Shown here piece by piece: positions 1 to 13,100 of a stretch of 64,000 nucleotides of DNA (positions within the stretch are counted from its first letter, which is position 1; each line of letters begins with the position of its first letter). The DNA comes from Prionace glauca (taxonomy: Eukaryota > Chordata > Chondrichthyes > Carcharhiniformes > Carcharhinidae). A program made the position numbers and the translations under genes. The notes below the pieces were generated by a model. That model had not been told where the DNA came from, searched no databases, and saw nothing but the letters and a program-made list of their open reading frames with translations. The stretch lies in assembly GCA_037974335.1 (NCBI GenBank), contig CM075724.1:35279168-35343167 (forward strand), given 5' to 3'.

Positions 1-94
1 ATGGTCTGAGGATCGAGGTTCATAATCCCACCACGACAGATAGTGAAATTTGAATTCAATAAAAATTTGGAATTAAAAGTCTAAGATGAATCCA
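1..94 (+). repeat. Left part of an old interspersed shark repeat
   Basis: This piece matches from memory the start of a common elasmobranch repeat. What looks like its continuation is at about 925-1080 (text around the four-base runs 'tacctggtctggctc' and 'ctgtcctctgaaatgg'). The two halves are separated by a CR1-like LINE tail and a SINE, so this is a nested insertion. No gene is seen here. Confidence 0.5.
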
Positions 95-634
95 AGAAAT
101 AAAAGCAGGAGTAGGCCACCAGGCCCTTCAAGCTCTGCCCCGCCATTCAATAGATTATCGCTGATCTATGCCAGCTTCTGCTCCTTTTCAGTGCCATTTC
201 CCCATAGCCCTCTGTTCTTTGATCTATCAAATATTTATTCACCTTTACTTTAAACACTTCTAATGATCCAGCCTCTACCACCCTTTAAGGCAGAGAATTC
301 TTTTATATCTGCACAAAGAAATTTCTACACACATCAGTTTTAAATGACCAGGCCTTTATCTTGTAGCTGTGTCCCCCTGTTTGAGATTCTCCCACTAGTG
401 AAACCATTTACCCTGTCAAGCCCATTCAGGATCTTATATGTTTGAATAAGTTCACTCTTCTAAACTCCAAAGGAATACAGATTATTTAGTTTCTCTTCAT
501 AGGACAACCCTATCATCCCAGGAATGAGCTGAAGAATCTCCTTTGGGCTGTCTCCAATGTTACTATATCTGTTTTTAGATAAGGTAACCAAAACCGTACA
601 CAGTATTCCAGATGAGGCCTCACCAACGTCCTGT
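95..634 (-). mobile_element. CR1-like LINE 3' fragment
   Basis: The plus strand begins with the family's antisense 3' end (agaaat-aaaagcaggagtaggcc, then gccccgccattcaat). On the minus strand the residues GLSYEEKLNNLYSFG match the RT C-terminal region seen in better copies at 51371-52062 and 63437-64000. It is 5'-truncated and inserted into the older repeat around it. Confidence 0.8.
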
Positions 635-890
635 CGGGCGGCATGGTAGCACAGCTGCTTCACAGCACCAAGGACCCAGGTTCGATTCCTGGCTTGGGTT
701 GCTGTCTGTGTGGAGTTTGCACGTTCTCCCCGTGTCTACGTGGGTTTGCTCTGATTTCCTCCCACATTCTGAAAGATGAGCTGGTTAGGTGCATTGACCC
801 GGACAGGCGCTCGATTGTGGCGACTAGGGGAATTTCACTGTAACTTCATTGCCTTACCTATGACTACTAAATAAACTTTAATTGCAACGA
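635..890 (+). mobile_element. tRNA-headed SINE, type A tail
   Basis: It has a tRNA-like head with A/B-box-like text (ggtagcacagctgc, ggttcgattcc). The conserved body follows (gcacgttctccccgtgtc) and then the type A end (gcgactaggggaatttcac) with an A/T-rich tail. This is the commonest SINE in the window. Confidence 0.85.
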
Positions 891-1098
891 AGTCTCACTA
901 TTTTTAAACTTCAACCACTTTGCAATAAAGGCCATGAAACGATTGTCGTAAAAACACATCTGGTTTGCAAGTGGAAGGAAATTAGCCATTCTTACCTGGT
1001 CTGGCTCTTAACTGTCCTCTGAAATGGCTTAGTAAGCCACTTAATTCAAAGACAGGGACGGGCAACAAATAGTGGCCTGGCCAATGTAAAATACATAC

Positions 1099-1182
1099 CC
1101 CAGAGTTTTCAGACTGCTGTTTGTTTTCAACGCTTCAGCTATCTGGGCTGCTCCTTTTTCCCCTATGGAGTTGTGCTTCAAC
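1099..1182 (-). CDS. LRR exon 2 of the NLR gene
   Basis: This 84-bp exon lies between an acceptor (cttcacag) and a donor (gtatgtat). It enters and leaves in phase 2. It encodes one ribonuclease-inhibitor-type repeat, [18 protein letters not shown] followed by KTNSSLKTL, with the usual LxxNxIxxxGAxxIAxAL pattern. The first base completes AG|G (Arg) from the exon at 1997-2083. The last codon is split as GG|, so further exons must lie left of the window. Confidence 0.88.
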
Positions 1183-4100
1183 CTGTGAAGATTCCAGATA
1201 TTCAGTCATTGCATCATATGTCTGGCCTTGAAGTTAGTGATAACCCAGGTATTATGTACAAACACTCAATCATCTCAATTGTAGCCTCTAATTTATTGAT
1301 AATTGGTTTGGAACTATTCCTGTTTAGTTATCATTTTTGCATGGCTTATGGGGCTAATGGGGAGTTATTTACTGCAGTAAATAAAATGCAGGTTCTTACA
1401 ACAGAGACTGAATAGAAAGTAGCTATTTTCATGTGTTAAACAGAGTTCATTACATGTCATATATATTACACTGCTTGTCATGAGCACCAGGAATATGATG
1501 CTGTTAGAAAACTAGCTTGGAATAGTTAGCACACAAAACACACACACAATCGATATTGTAATCATTGAAAATTCTAGAATTTAGTTACTACTATTCTGCT
1601 AATCTACATATTTAGCATCGCTAACTTTTAATGAGCCTCCTTTCCCATCATGGTATTTGCAGTCAGTATATAAACAAAAAAAGCTAAAATAATTAGCAAC
1701 AGAAAATGATATATCATTTTTTTATCAAGTTGATTTTTCAGACTGTCACAATTTTATAAAGTAGAAATGTTATGAATCTCCAAACATCTTTGTAGAACAG
1801 TTGGAAGGAAGAACTCATAACAAACTTCATCACTTTTGGGATGAAAATTTTAACCTTAAAAATATTTTTTCAACCAAGTTTCAATCTTTTCTCTATATTT
1901 TTTGTACTTAACCAAAACTTAATAGTTCGTCTTTAATTTTATTGCGATGCCAGTTTAATGATGTGGTGTACAAAAATGGAGCAGTTGGAATTTTACCTTA
2001 AGATTTCTATTCTACACATTTCGCTTTTGAGAGCATTTCCAATGATCTCTGCTCCTTCATCCTCCAGCATGTTTCCCTCTAAACTGTAAATTAAAACATC
2101 TTTTTGTTAGTTCTGCCTTTGTAAATGCAGAATATTTTTGGAGTAATTTGCAGAGCTATAATTATTCAATTTAAGTTGTGCTAGCATATTCTCACATAAT
2201 TAAAAGGGTGATGTGGGGATGTTGGAATTGGATGGACACAGTAAGAAGTCTCAAAACAGCAGGTTAAAGTCCAAAGTTTATGATTCCAAATAAACCTGTT
2301 GGGTTTTTAGTACAATAATAAGTCTCACAACTTCTTATTATACTAAACAGAGGTTCGTATTGGAAGGGATGTATGATTTCAAATGGAGTTTCCCACAGAA
2401 TGTACCCCTTGCCACCACGAAATTCAGGGTGTGTGCTATTGGCAGGACTAGAAGATCCCGTCAATCGGAATGGCCAAGAAGGTCTGGCCATTGTCTTTTA
2501 TTCACACTTAACAACAACATGTATAGCAGCTTTAACATAGACGAATATTCAAATACACTTAACAAAGACATAAGGGAAAACTTGATGATGAGCAAAAGGA
2601 GGCAATATTAGAGGGATGACCAATGACTGGGTCCTAGAGGGAAGATTTTTTTTTATGAGAGGGGCTGGATAGGCAAAGGGGTTTAAGAACATCAATCCAA
2701 AGCATGGGAGCTAAATGCACTTTTGTCAATGATGGGATGAGGGGTTGGAAAAATGCTCAAGAGTTTAAAGGTAGAAGGATAGAGTTTGCAGGAGGAGTTG
2801 TAGGAAGTTTGAGAGGTTATGCTGAAAAAAGAAACATGTTGAAGCTTTTTGTCTTGCATTCATTAGAACGTTTCACAAGAAAACCAGAATAAGGATACCA
2901 GTGCAGACACATGGATTTGGGCCTGTGTCTGTGGGAATTTGCGCATTCTCCCTGTGGTTGCTTGGGTTTCCTCCGGGCACTCCAGTTTCCTCCCACACCC
3001 CAAAGATGTGCTCTTAGGCTGATTGGTTTTACCAAATTGACACTATTCTCCCCTGAATCTGGCTAAGTTAGGGGTTCCATTCGTAGACACGCAGGGTAGA
3101 ATAGGTGTAGGGTGATGCGGCGGCGCGGGCTCGTTGGGCCGAAGGGCCTGTTTCCCGTGCTGGGTTGTTCTTTGTTAAGGCGAGAACAACAATTTATACT
3201 GTATGAGATGAGAGTGCTAATTGGTTGGCAAGTGGACCCTGGCAAAAGTTGAGTGGTGATCTTAAAATAGTCAGTTGCGCTCACAATGTAGTGCATTTTC
3301 ATGTACTGGATGCTCCATATATTAATACACAGGACCCTGTTCTTTGCAGACACAAAGAACATATAAACACATTGCGCCTGTTTCAGCTAGACACAATTAA
3401 TGACAGCCATTAGCTGATTCATTCCACAGGACAATGCCTTGACCAATCAGTGTCAAGCTGCCTGTTTTAACTCTCAAATAATGCTTGTCAGTTATCTGTC
3501 AGTCACGACCAACTGGTACATTCTCCATGACAATGCCTCAAATAGTCAGAGTCTATTCACCAATCAATCAGCACTCTCTTCCCTTATGATATAAATTGTT
3601 GTGTTCCCCTCCTCCATTGGTATTCTTGCAAATTGTCCTGATGAGTGCAAGACAAAAAGCTTCAAATGTCTCTCTTTTCAGCAGTTCTCAAGTTCTGGGC
3701 TCCCAAATAATTATTAGAGAAGTTTGGAAGGCAAAAATCTATGAGATTTAAACAGCGGATAAAAATTAATTTGGGGCACTGGGGGATTCAGGAGTCAACT
3801 CAGATCAGTGAGGACTGATATAATGGGTAAGTGAGATTAGGATATAAACAGCAGAGTTTTATTGAGCTAAAGTTTAATGAATGATGAAGGATAGAAAGCT
3901 AGCTAGGGGAATATTTGAATGGTCAAATTTAGAGGTGAAAAAGGCATGGATGGGCTGAAATTGGGGTGCAAGTAGACAACACATGTCATTTCCCTAGGCA
4001 ATTCACTGGTCTGCTGGATATAAAGACGGAGACTGGTAAAACACCATGGTACTTCAGGCTTTGAATATCTTGGCTACGGAGAGAGTTTACTTGGCACTGA

Positions 4101-7100
4101 TACTTAAATTATACTGAAAGATTTGCATTTATAACATGGCTTTCAGGACCTCAGAATGTCTTACATGTTTTTCAGCCAATGAAGTGCTTTTCGAGCGTTG
4201 CAATGTAGAAAATGTGACAGCGAATTTGTACGCATCAAGTTCCCACAGACAACAATACTGAGATAATGATCAGATAATTTGTTTTGGTAATGGTAGCTGA
4301 GAGATAATAATTGACCACCAGGGAGAACTCCCATACTATCCTTCAAATAGTATGATAGGTCATCAACATCCACTTGAGATGGTCAACAGGCCTTTAGTTT
4401 AACATCCGATACAGAAGATGGCATCTCCAACAGTGCCTGATTCTGTTAGTATTGTAACAGAATTCCAACCTGAACTGCGTCCTCAAATCAATTCTCACTC
4501 AGAGATTACAATGCCAACTCCTAGCAACAGCTGACATCATATTGAGTGGCCAACATCACTTTGCTGGAAAAAATATCTTAGGCAAGATCCGACTTTCAAT
4601 AGCTAGTCATAGCAAGTAACTACAATAACTATCTAAGCATTTTAAACTAAAGGTGTTCATGTGACCTGCTGGTGAGTGACCTGTAGGTCACTGAAGTCAT
4701 AGTGTCTTCCAACACAGAAAAGGTCCTTTGGCCCATTGAGTCTGCACTGATAATAACTACCACTAATGGCATGCTAATCCCAGGCTTTAAAGCGTTTCTG
4801 TTTTGGTCCTGGGAGATGATTGTTCATTATGGAGATGGAGCAGTTACTTCAAGAGTCTGGTGTCAGGCCCTTGACTGACATGCCAGCCATTATCGTCCTG
4901 CTCTTTGATCTACATTGGCTCATTTTTCTCTAATGCTGTGATTAATTATAAATCAAACTCGTATAGATGATCAAATATTCATTTTCTCATGTTCAGTGTT
5001 TTTGCTGTTTTAGTAAAGTTCAGGATGAAATATATGAATTTTAAGTAAAGATTTGAAATATTCGTCACAGTATAAATGAATCACTTGCTGGACAACTCCA
5101 CTTGAAAGTCAAAAAGTAACCGTAAGATTTATTATAGCCATGTGTGCAGATAGTATCATAGGCTGGCATGGTGGATCAGTGGTTAGCACTGTTGCCTCAC
5201 AGTGCCAAGGATCCGGGTTCAATTCCTGGCTTGAGTCATTGTCTGTGGAGTCGGCACATTCTCCCGATGTCAGCATGTGTTTCCCCCAGATTCCTCCCAC
5301 AGTCCGAAAGATGTGCCGGTTAGGTGCACTGGCCATGCTAGATTCTCCTACACTGTATCCAAACAGGCACCGGAATGTGGCGACTAGGGGATTTGCACAG
5401 TAACTTCATTGCAGGGTTAACGTAAGATTACTTGTGACACTAATAAATAATATTTAAGTGCAAAGCATGAGACTCATCTGTCTGACAGATAGCGTATAGG
5501 GGAATAAATATATTTACATCAGTAGATTTATCTTTAAAAGACATGGTTGCTGATCCACCAAAATTCCAGAGCATTTCTGTAACTTCTAATTCATGTCTAA
5601 AAATCATTTTAATACCTCAATATCTTGACTCTTGAGAAAATACACTGCAGTCTTTGGAAGCCAGCAGTTCCGGCTTTACATCCATCTAATTCCAATGTTT
5701 GAATAGTTGGATAGTAAGAAAGAAGATTTGCGATTGCTGTGCAGTCAGTCACGCTCAAAGAAATGTAAGAAAAATTTACTACATCACTGGTTTGGGAGGC
5801 AACAAATTGCGTTAAACTTTCATTTGCTGCTTCATAGAGGCAATGCGAGGCAGTTAACTTTTGTCTTTTGTGAACGGTATATTTTGTAATATTTTCCGGA
5901 GTTAACGTGTCTTCTTTTGGAACTTCAACTGCAGCCACATTCTTGATGGCATCAAGGACTTCCGCTTCTTTCACTTGATATTGAGGCATCAACTGTTTCA
6001 CAAGTTTCCTGTTGTTGTGAGAGACCAGGCCAGCAGTGAATCTCAGCACAATCTCAAACACATTGCTCTTTGAACTGAAGGCTTTATGCACATGATCCAC
6101 ACCGGGTTCATTTACAGAAACGCAATAGAGCGCGGCAAAAAACTCCTGATGTGTCAAGTGGAAAAACTGCCAAATGTGGGATTGCATCATCTTCAGACTC
6201 TCTTTGGTGAGAATTTTCTTCCAGAAGGATTTTTTATCCTGGGGGTTTTGACTGAGATTCCTTTCAATGTCTTTTGCTGAGAATATTATTGTTTTATTGA
6301 TGATTCCGTCCCATGCAATTTGTGCCAATTTTATAATTTCATTCTTGTCTTTGTCGTCTTCAATGCAGAAGGACTCAGGGTCTTCTTCCTCATCACTGCC
6401 ACAGGCCAGCAAACACTTGGTGAATCTAAGGAACAAGTCCGTGATTGTCTTGGGAAAGGAAGAGATCTGAGACCACTTGCCTTTACGGTGGAAGGATTTG
6501 TGGAGGTAGAAACACAGGATGTCACAGAATGCAGGAACATAGCAAAGTCCAAACAAAGAATCAATGCTCTTCACTGTTCGAAAAACATAATCAGCAACTT
6601 CTTTATCTTTGAGGCACTTCAAAAAGTACGCATCAATTTCCTTTGTGGAAAATCCTAAAATCTCAGCACATCGATTGAAATACGTTTTGTGATCTAAATC
6701 AATAGTGGTTGGGCGAGATGTAATGAGGACAGTTGCCTCAGGAAGTAGGTCTCCCTTTATGATATTTATGATTAAACTGTTAATATGTTGAGCAATGGAC
6801 GGGTCAACAACTGAGCGACTGTTAAATTCAAGAGGAAATTTGAATTCATCCAATCCGTCAAATAAAAACAGGATCTTGTGAGGAAATTCCAGTATCTTAT
6901 TGCATGATGCTCTCAGATGAGGGTAGCTCTGTACTATAAGTTCAATCAGGCTAATTTTTTCCTTGATTGTGTTTAACTCCCGAAAACTGAAATAAACCAG
7001 TATGTAAAATCCAGTATAAATCATTCCACAGGCCCAACTGTGAGTAAGCTTTTGCATCATAACGCTTTTGCCTATGCCTGCCACTCCTTGCACGAGAGTG

Positions 7101-10100
7101 ACTCGGGGCGGCTTTTCCCCAGGTGCAGATGGCGACAGAAGCTGTTTTATGTCTATCTGCTCACATGCTGTATAGTCTCTGTGCTGCAGGAGTTCATGTT
7201 CAGTTTTATTCCTTTCTCGCACATTGAGGATGACGAGGCTGGTGAAACGTTCCTGCAGCAATGGTCTGGTGTTATCAAACTCAAAATACGGTTTGATTCT
7301 CTCCATCTGTGCTTGCAGTGCGCATTTATGTGCGGCCACCGCTTCAGAGATTTCTGTAATTACAAAAGGAAAGTAATGAGCCACAGTGGAGCCCACGTTT
7401 TCTACCATCATGAGCAGGGCTCCTCAGTGAATTACGCAGCTTGACACATACCCCTGTGCCGCCAGATTTGGGACGTTACACATGTGATAAATTAATACAA
7501 CTGGCACAAAATGAAAACAAGTACGATCCAAAGCACAGAAAACAAATGTAATGTTTCTTTGGTCTATGAGATTGATTCATGTCAAACCCAGGAGATTGGT
7601 GTTTGTGTTCGATGAAATGGGACATCTGTTATAAGGCTTTGCCCCATAACAATAAAGACTTATCTGGAAGGCAAATACTAAGAACCTGGGCAATGGAGGT
7701 TTCACTGTGTATACAAAGGAATATGAGCCATCTGAGAAAGTGCAGTTCATTTTAAGAATTCAAGTCTCTTGTAAAAATACATGAAGGTAACAACAGCAGG
7801 CAGGTTCAAATTATTATCTATTCCATTCTACTAAGTAGTAAACATAGCATATTATTAAAATCAGCTGGCAGGAGTATTTGACAGCTTGATTGTCCCATAA
7901 TATTCCCAAGGCACAAGATGCAGTTGCGTGATCAACTGTAAAGTAGCACAAACTCTGGATGCTTCCTGACTGTAGCAAACATGAATTGTTTTGCATGACT
8001 TAAAAATTATTATACTTAGAATAGTCTGATTAATTTCACTTTGCACCACAGTTCACACATCATTCATGTTAAATCTGCTTTGCCTTCAAGAAAAATAAAA
8101 ATTTCTCTTTGTTTAAATTCCTTGCAAGATCCTGAGAGAGTCAAGGCTCCAAATTAAAATGAAATCTTTACCTAATATCTTGACTATAATTATGGGTTCA
8201 TTTTTAATGCACATTCTGCAAGTCTGGTGTAAAACCTAAGGTATATTTTTATTTTTAAAAATGAGTTAACAGTGTTACATGAACCATTATGGAAAGGACA
8301 TGATTGCACTGGAGAGGGTGCACAGGAGATTCACCAGGATGCTGCCTGGGATGGAACTTTATGTTACGAAGAGACGTTGGATAGGCTTGGGCAGTTTTCA
8401 TTGGAGCAGAGAAGACTGAGAGGCGACCTGATCGAGATGTACAAGACAATGAAGGGCATGAACAGAGTGAACAAGGAGTGGCAGTTCCCCTTGTTTGAAG
8501 GGTCAGTCATGAGGGGACATAGGTTCAAGATGAGGAAGGGAGGTTTAGGGGGGATGTGAGGATAAACATCTTTTTTTACCCAGAGGGTGGTGATGGTCTG
8601 GAATACACTGCCTGGGAGGATGCTAGAGGTGGGTTGCCTCACATCCTTTAGAAAGTATCAGGATGGTACCAAGAGTGGCATGGTGGCACAGCGGTTAGCC
8701 CTGCTGTCTCACAGCACCAGGGATCCAGGTTTGATTTCCGGTTTTGGTCACGGTCTGTGTGGACATGATGTGGTGTTGCCGACGTTGGACTGGGATAGGC
8801 ACAGTAAGTAGTCCCACAACACCAGGTTAAAGTTCAACAGGTGTATTTGGTAGCTACTAGGGGGAGTTGGGGGAGGCGGTGGGGAAGGTGATTTGAAAGA
8901 GGCCAATGATCAGGGGTTGGAGGCAATGGTCTGGGAGGGGGGAGATGTGTCAACTTTGATCAGCGCTGGGGAGTGGAGCCCCTGAAGCCTCTGTGGTGGG
9001 CTGGGGGTGGGGGGAGATTTATTCAAGTTATGATCAGGGCACCCTTTAAAGATGGTACTCCAATCTCTGTGCAACCAGGCTTTGCTGGTGTGTTGAGGCC
9101 CTGTCCTCCTTATGATGGTGTGATTTTTTTTGGCAGAGTGTCGCAAGATCTGGAGAGAAAACCGACCAGTTTCTCTGGAGATAAACATGCCGGTTTTCTC
9201 ACCGGAAACAACACTCTACCATTGTTTGGTAAAATTTCACCCAGAGTTTATTTTGTCTGTGCCAGGGTTTAAATTGTCTTTCCATCCATCAGTATTAAAA
9301 AAGTTCCAAAGCTATAGATCCAAGCTATTAATGATACTAAAATCTTAAACATAGAGGTGCTGATTCATTACATGGAGGAGATTTTCTTTGACAAATCACA
9401 TTTACCTTCAGGGAAGTTGGTTATTTGGAGTTTTTCACTAATGCTGTCAAATGAAGCAATTGGTAGGTTTTCATAGAGAAGGTTAATAAGTGGTCTGTCA
9501 TCTTTGTCAATGTAGGATTCCAGCAGTGTTGTTATAAACTTCCTTAACCCAGGGTAAAGATCCTCGGTGTCCTGCAACACCGCGAGAAACTCCGCACATG
9601 ACTGCTGACCTCTGTGGCTCATCATGTCAAGAAGAGTTCGCCCTTTATCGACGTCTGGTTTCTCTTTTATTATGTCACGGTCATCTTCAGAGATTATTCT
9701 CTTATGCATTAAAAGATTTAGGAGTGGAAGTATGTTGGGACTGATGTAATTCACCACAGTTCGACGGCCTTCTTCGATTGCATGGATTGCCCAGTCTGTG
9801 CGCTTCATTTGTGGTGGAAAATATTTAGTACTGTCACAAGCTCCTGCTAACAATGATAAGAAATCACTTAAAATCAAAAGTGACTATCAATCAAAACAGT
9901 CTAAAAGATTTGAAATTTTGTAGCTAATAAGCAAAAAAACAAATGGCTTAATTCAACTGCTGTAGAGTTTAGCAATAATTGTGTCTGGCAAGTTTATATC
10001 ATAGTTGGAAATACAAATTATTTTCTCTTTTTTTTACAGGCTAAATAATGCACATTCCAAAACAACTTTTTCCCAGCAATCTTAAAAAGATAGTATTATT

Positions 10101-13100
10101 GTTGATTTTACCAACTCCTACTTGCCTTTGTTCTAATGAACATTTCTGGCACTGAATGAAGTGACTGCTAAGAGCTAAAATGCTAAATATTAGTGCAGAT
10201 CAAAGTAAGAGTGTCCGTTCTTTTTGAGTGATATCTCCAATTTTGAGTAGTGTAATGAGTGTGGTAACGCCAAAAGTTGGTCATACCCACACCTGTTAAT
10301 TTAGTACTTTATACACATGGGTCTGGAATTTTTACTGGGTTCTCCAGGAGTAGGTGGAACCCAAGGAAATATTGTGCTAATCATTAATAAATAGCCACTT
10401 CTGCCATATCGCCAAGGATCCCACAGCAGGAAAATTGGAGGAACCCTGCGGAATATTTGTGCCATAACTGGTAGCGGGAGAAAAAATAATATTTTACCCT
10501 TTTCTTCTACCATGTTTCTTTCCTCTTCCTTCTTAAAAGGTAGTATTGACAAATTTTTTTTATTCATTTGTACATGGTGGACAGGGTTTGGGGAGTTAGG
10601 AGATGAGTTACTCGCCATAGTATTTCTCGCCTCTGACCTACTCTTGTAGCCACTGCGCTAGTTTGGTGAGTCCAGTTGAATTTTTGGTCAAAGGTAACCC
10701 TAAGGAGATTGACAGTGGGGGATTCAGTGATGGTAACACTATTGAATGTCATGGGTCAGTGGTTAGAGCATCTCTTCCTGGTGATTATCGTTGGCTGGCA
10801 TTTGTGTGGCACCAATGTTATCTCTTGCTCTATTTCTTATGTATGAGCAGACAGTGTGGTAGCTGAGTCTGATCCTGTCCTATCTGACATTCACACATGC
10901 TGACTTTCAGCAAAGGTTTTAAGACAACTCAGATGCTGGGGTTGAATTTGGTACCCCGCCTTACCATAGATAAATTAATTCTGAAGACAACAGGAATTGA
11001 ACCTGCAATCCACTTAGTCAAGAAGTAAACATTTACAGGATATATTTTGTTGTTTGGAAAGTTAAAGAGAAAGCTTCCAGAATACCTAGATTATTTTGGG
11101 TAATATGGTCCCATTGCGCAGTAGACATCTAGAATTTCAGGTGTACAATGCATAATTCCAGCAGAATTGGCTGCAGACAGAAGACCCTGCCTTTCACAGA
11201 GTGTTTACTAGTAAAAGGATAGTAAGAGCAAAAGCCACTGTCTCAAAAATTCCATCATTTATATCAGAATTACACTTCACTTGCCTCAAAGTGGTAGAAA
11301 CATGAATTTAATTGCCTGATTAACAACTTCTGTTTGAAACATCGATGTTAAATAAGGTAGTCAGAAGAATCTATTCCCAGTTGATAACTTAAAAATGATT
11401 GTACAAACTTCTGATCAACACTTTAGGCAGAAAGTGTTTCTTTCCCACCTTCCTGTTATGGAGTCTTTATTATGGGGTTTGCTATGGCGTGGTCCTACAT
11501 AGTGGTCTTATTAAGGGGCAGAAGGGAGCTGGAAGAAGAAGAAATAACAGAGGCTTACAGAATGGCTGCACCATTTGGAGAAGATGACTAACTAGGAGGG
11601 ATACTTCCAACAGTATTAACAACCCACTTCACTCCAGGTAGTGCTACATTCTTGTCAAATCCTGTGAAATGCTTTGGAAAATGTTACTAGACTAAATATG
11701 TGGTTGTTCCTGTAGTTATTAAAATAATAAGCAGAAGAATTCAACTAAATTTGTTTAATCTGATATACTAATATTGCATACAGTAAAGCACAGTTTATGA
11801 TATACACAACTGTGTACTATCAAATGATTTCTCTTTTATTATTTAATCATGCCCCATCGTTTTGGCACAGATTAAAACAATTCTAATTTTCTTTAATTTT
11901 TTTTCTGATCTTATTGTGCAGTAGAATAACAGCAACTCACCTTTGTTTTCTAAAACAACTACTTCTGAAACTCTTTGTTTTACAGCATTATGCTGAACTT
12001 CAAAAGAATATACCAACTTCTTGTTTCTGGCTTCTGTAGTTCTGATGGTAAGCAGGGATATTAAGCTGTATACTCCACTCCTTTGGTGTTCTTTCAAAGT
12101 CATGGCAATGTCATGTTCTGCTTCCAGTGTCTGGTCTGGTTCCTGCTCATTCTGACAATCGTCTACTCTACTGTACTCACGTTGCTTTGTAGACGATAAG
12201 GGGCTGTTCCATTTACTGATGAGAACACACTGGGATTTCCCTTCTTCTTCTCTGTACCAAGAGACACTGATAGCTTTTGGTTTGAACCTGACAGCTGCAC
12301 AAACCAGAGACAGGGGATCATCCATATGTTGGTGGTTTGATTTAACGATGTCTGTCACTGTGGGAGCGACTGAAAAACAAAGAGAAACAGAATCACCCAG
12401 TTACACATCTTTCAGGACTCAATATTGAGTTCAACAACTTTAGACTGTGACCTTTCTCCTCCTTCTTAATTTCCATTTATATTTCAAAATTCTTTTGTTC
12501 CTTTGTAAAAACCATCTCTTCTATGGGCCAATGGTCACTTTTTCTTAAGTTTTGCTGCATTGTTTTTGCAATCTCTCCCAGCTCCTAATAGTTAATAGTA
12601 AAGAAATGGTATTGGAGAAATTGATGGATTTGAAGACTGCTAAATCCCCAGGGGCTGATAACCTATATCCCACATACATAAAGAAGTGGTCCTAGAAATA
12701 GTGGATGCATTGGTGGTCATTTTTCAAGATTTTATAGACTTTGCACCAGTTCCTATGGAAGGTAGCTAATGGAACACCTTTACTTATAATAAGAGGTAGA
12801 GAGAAAACAAGGAATAACAGGGTCAATCAACAGTGCTAGCATCCATTATAAAAGATTTTTTTAACAGAGTACTTGGAAAACAGTGGAGGACAGAGGCAGC
12901 ACGGATTGACAAAAGGGAAATCATGCTTGAAAAATCCACTGGAATTATTTGAGGATGTAACTAGTTGAGTTGATGAAGAGAAGACAGTGAAGGTGGTTAA
13001 TTTGGTCTTTCGGAAGGCTTTCAACGAAGTTCCACATAAGGGATTAGCATGTAAAATTAAATGTCCCCACCATTTTAAATTTATTTACATGTTCCACAAT

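Larger units (their letters stand above)
7423..9405. other. Intron between CARD and NACHT exons
   Basis: Apart from the repeats at 8280-8870 this is unassigned intron. 8860-9060 is G-rich low-complexity text. No further exon was found. Confidence 0.5.

Noticed and set aside
640-700. tRNA genes at SINE heads (also 5165, 26820, 41660, 42800)
   Set aside because: Each is followed by a conserved SINE body and tail, and the tRNA-like part is degenerate.
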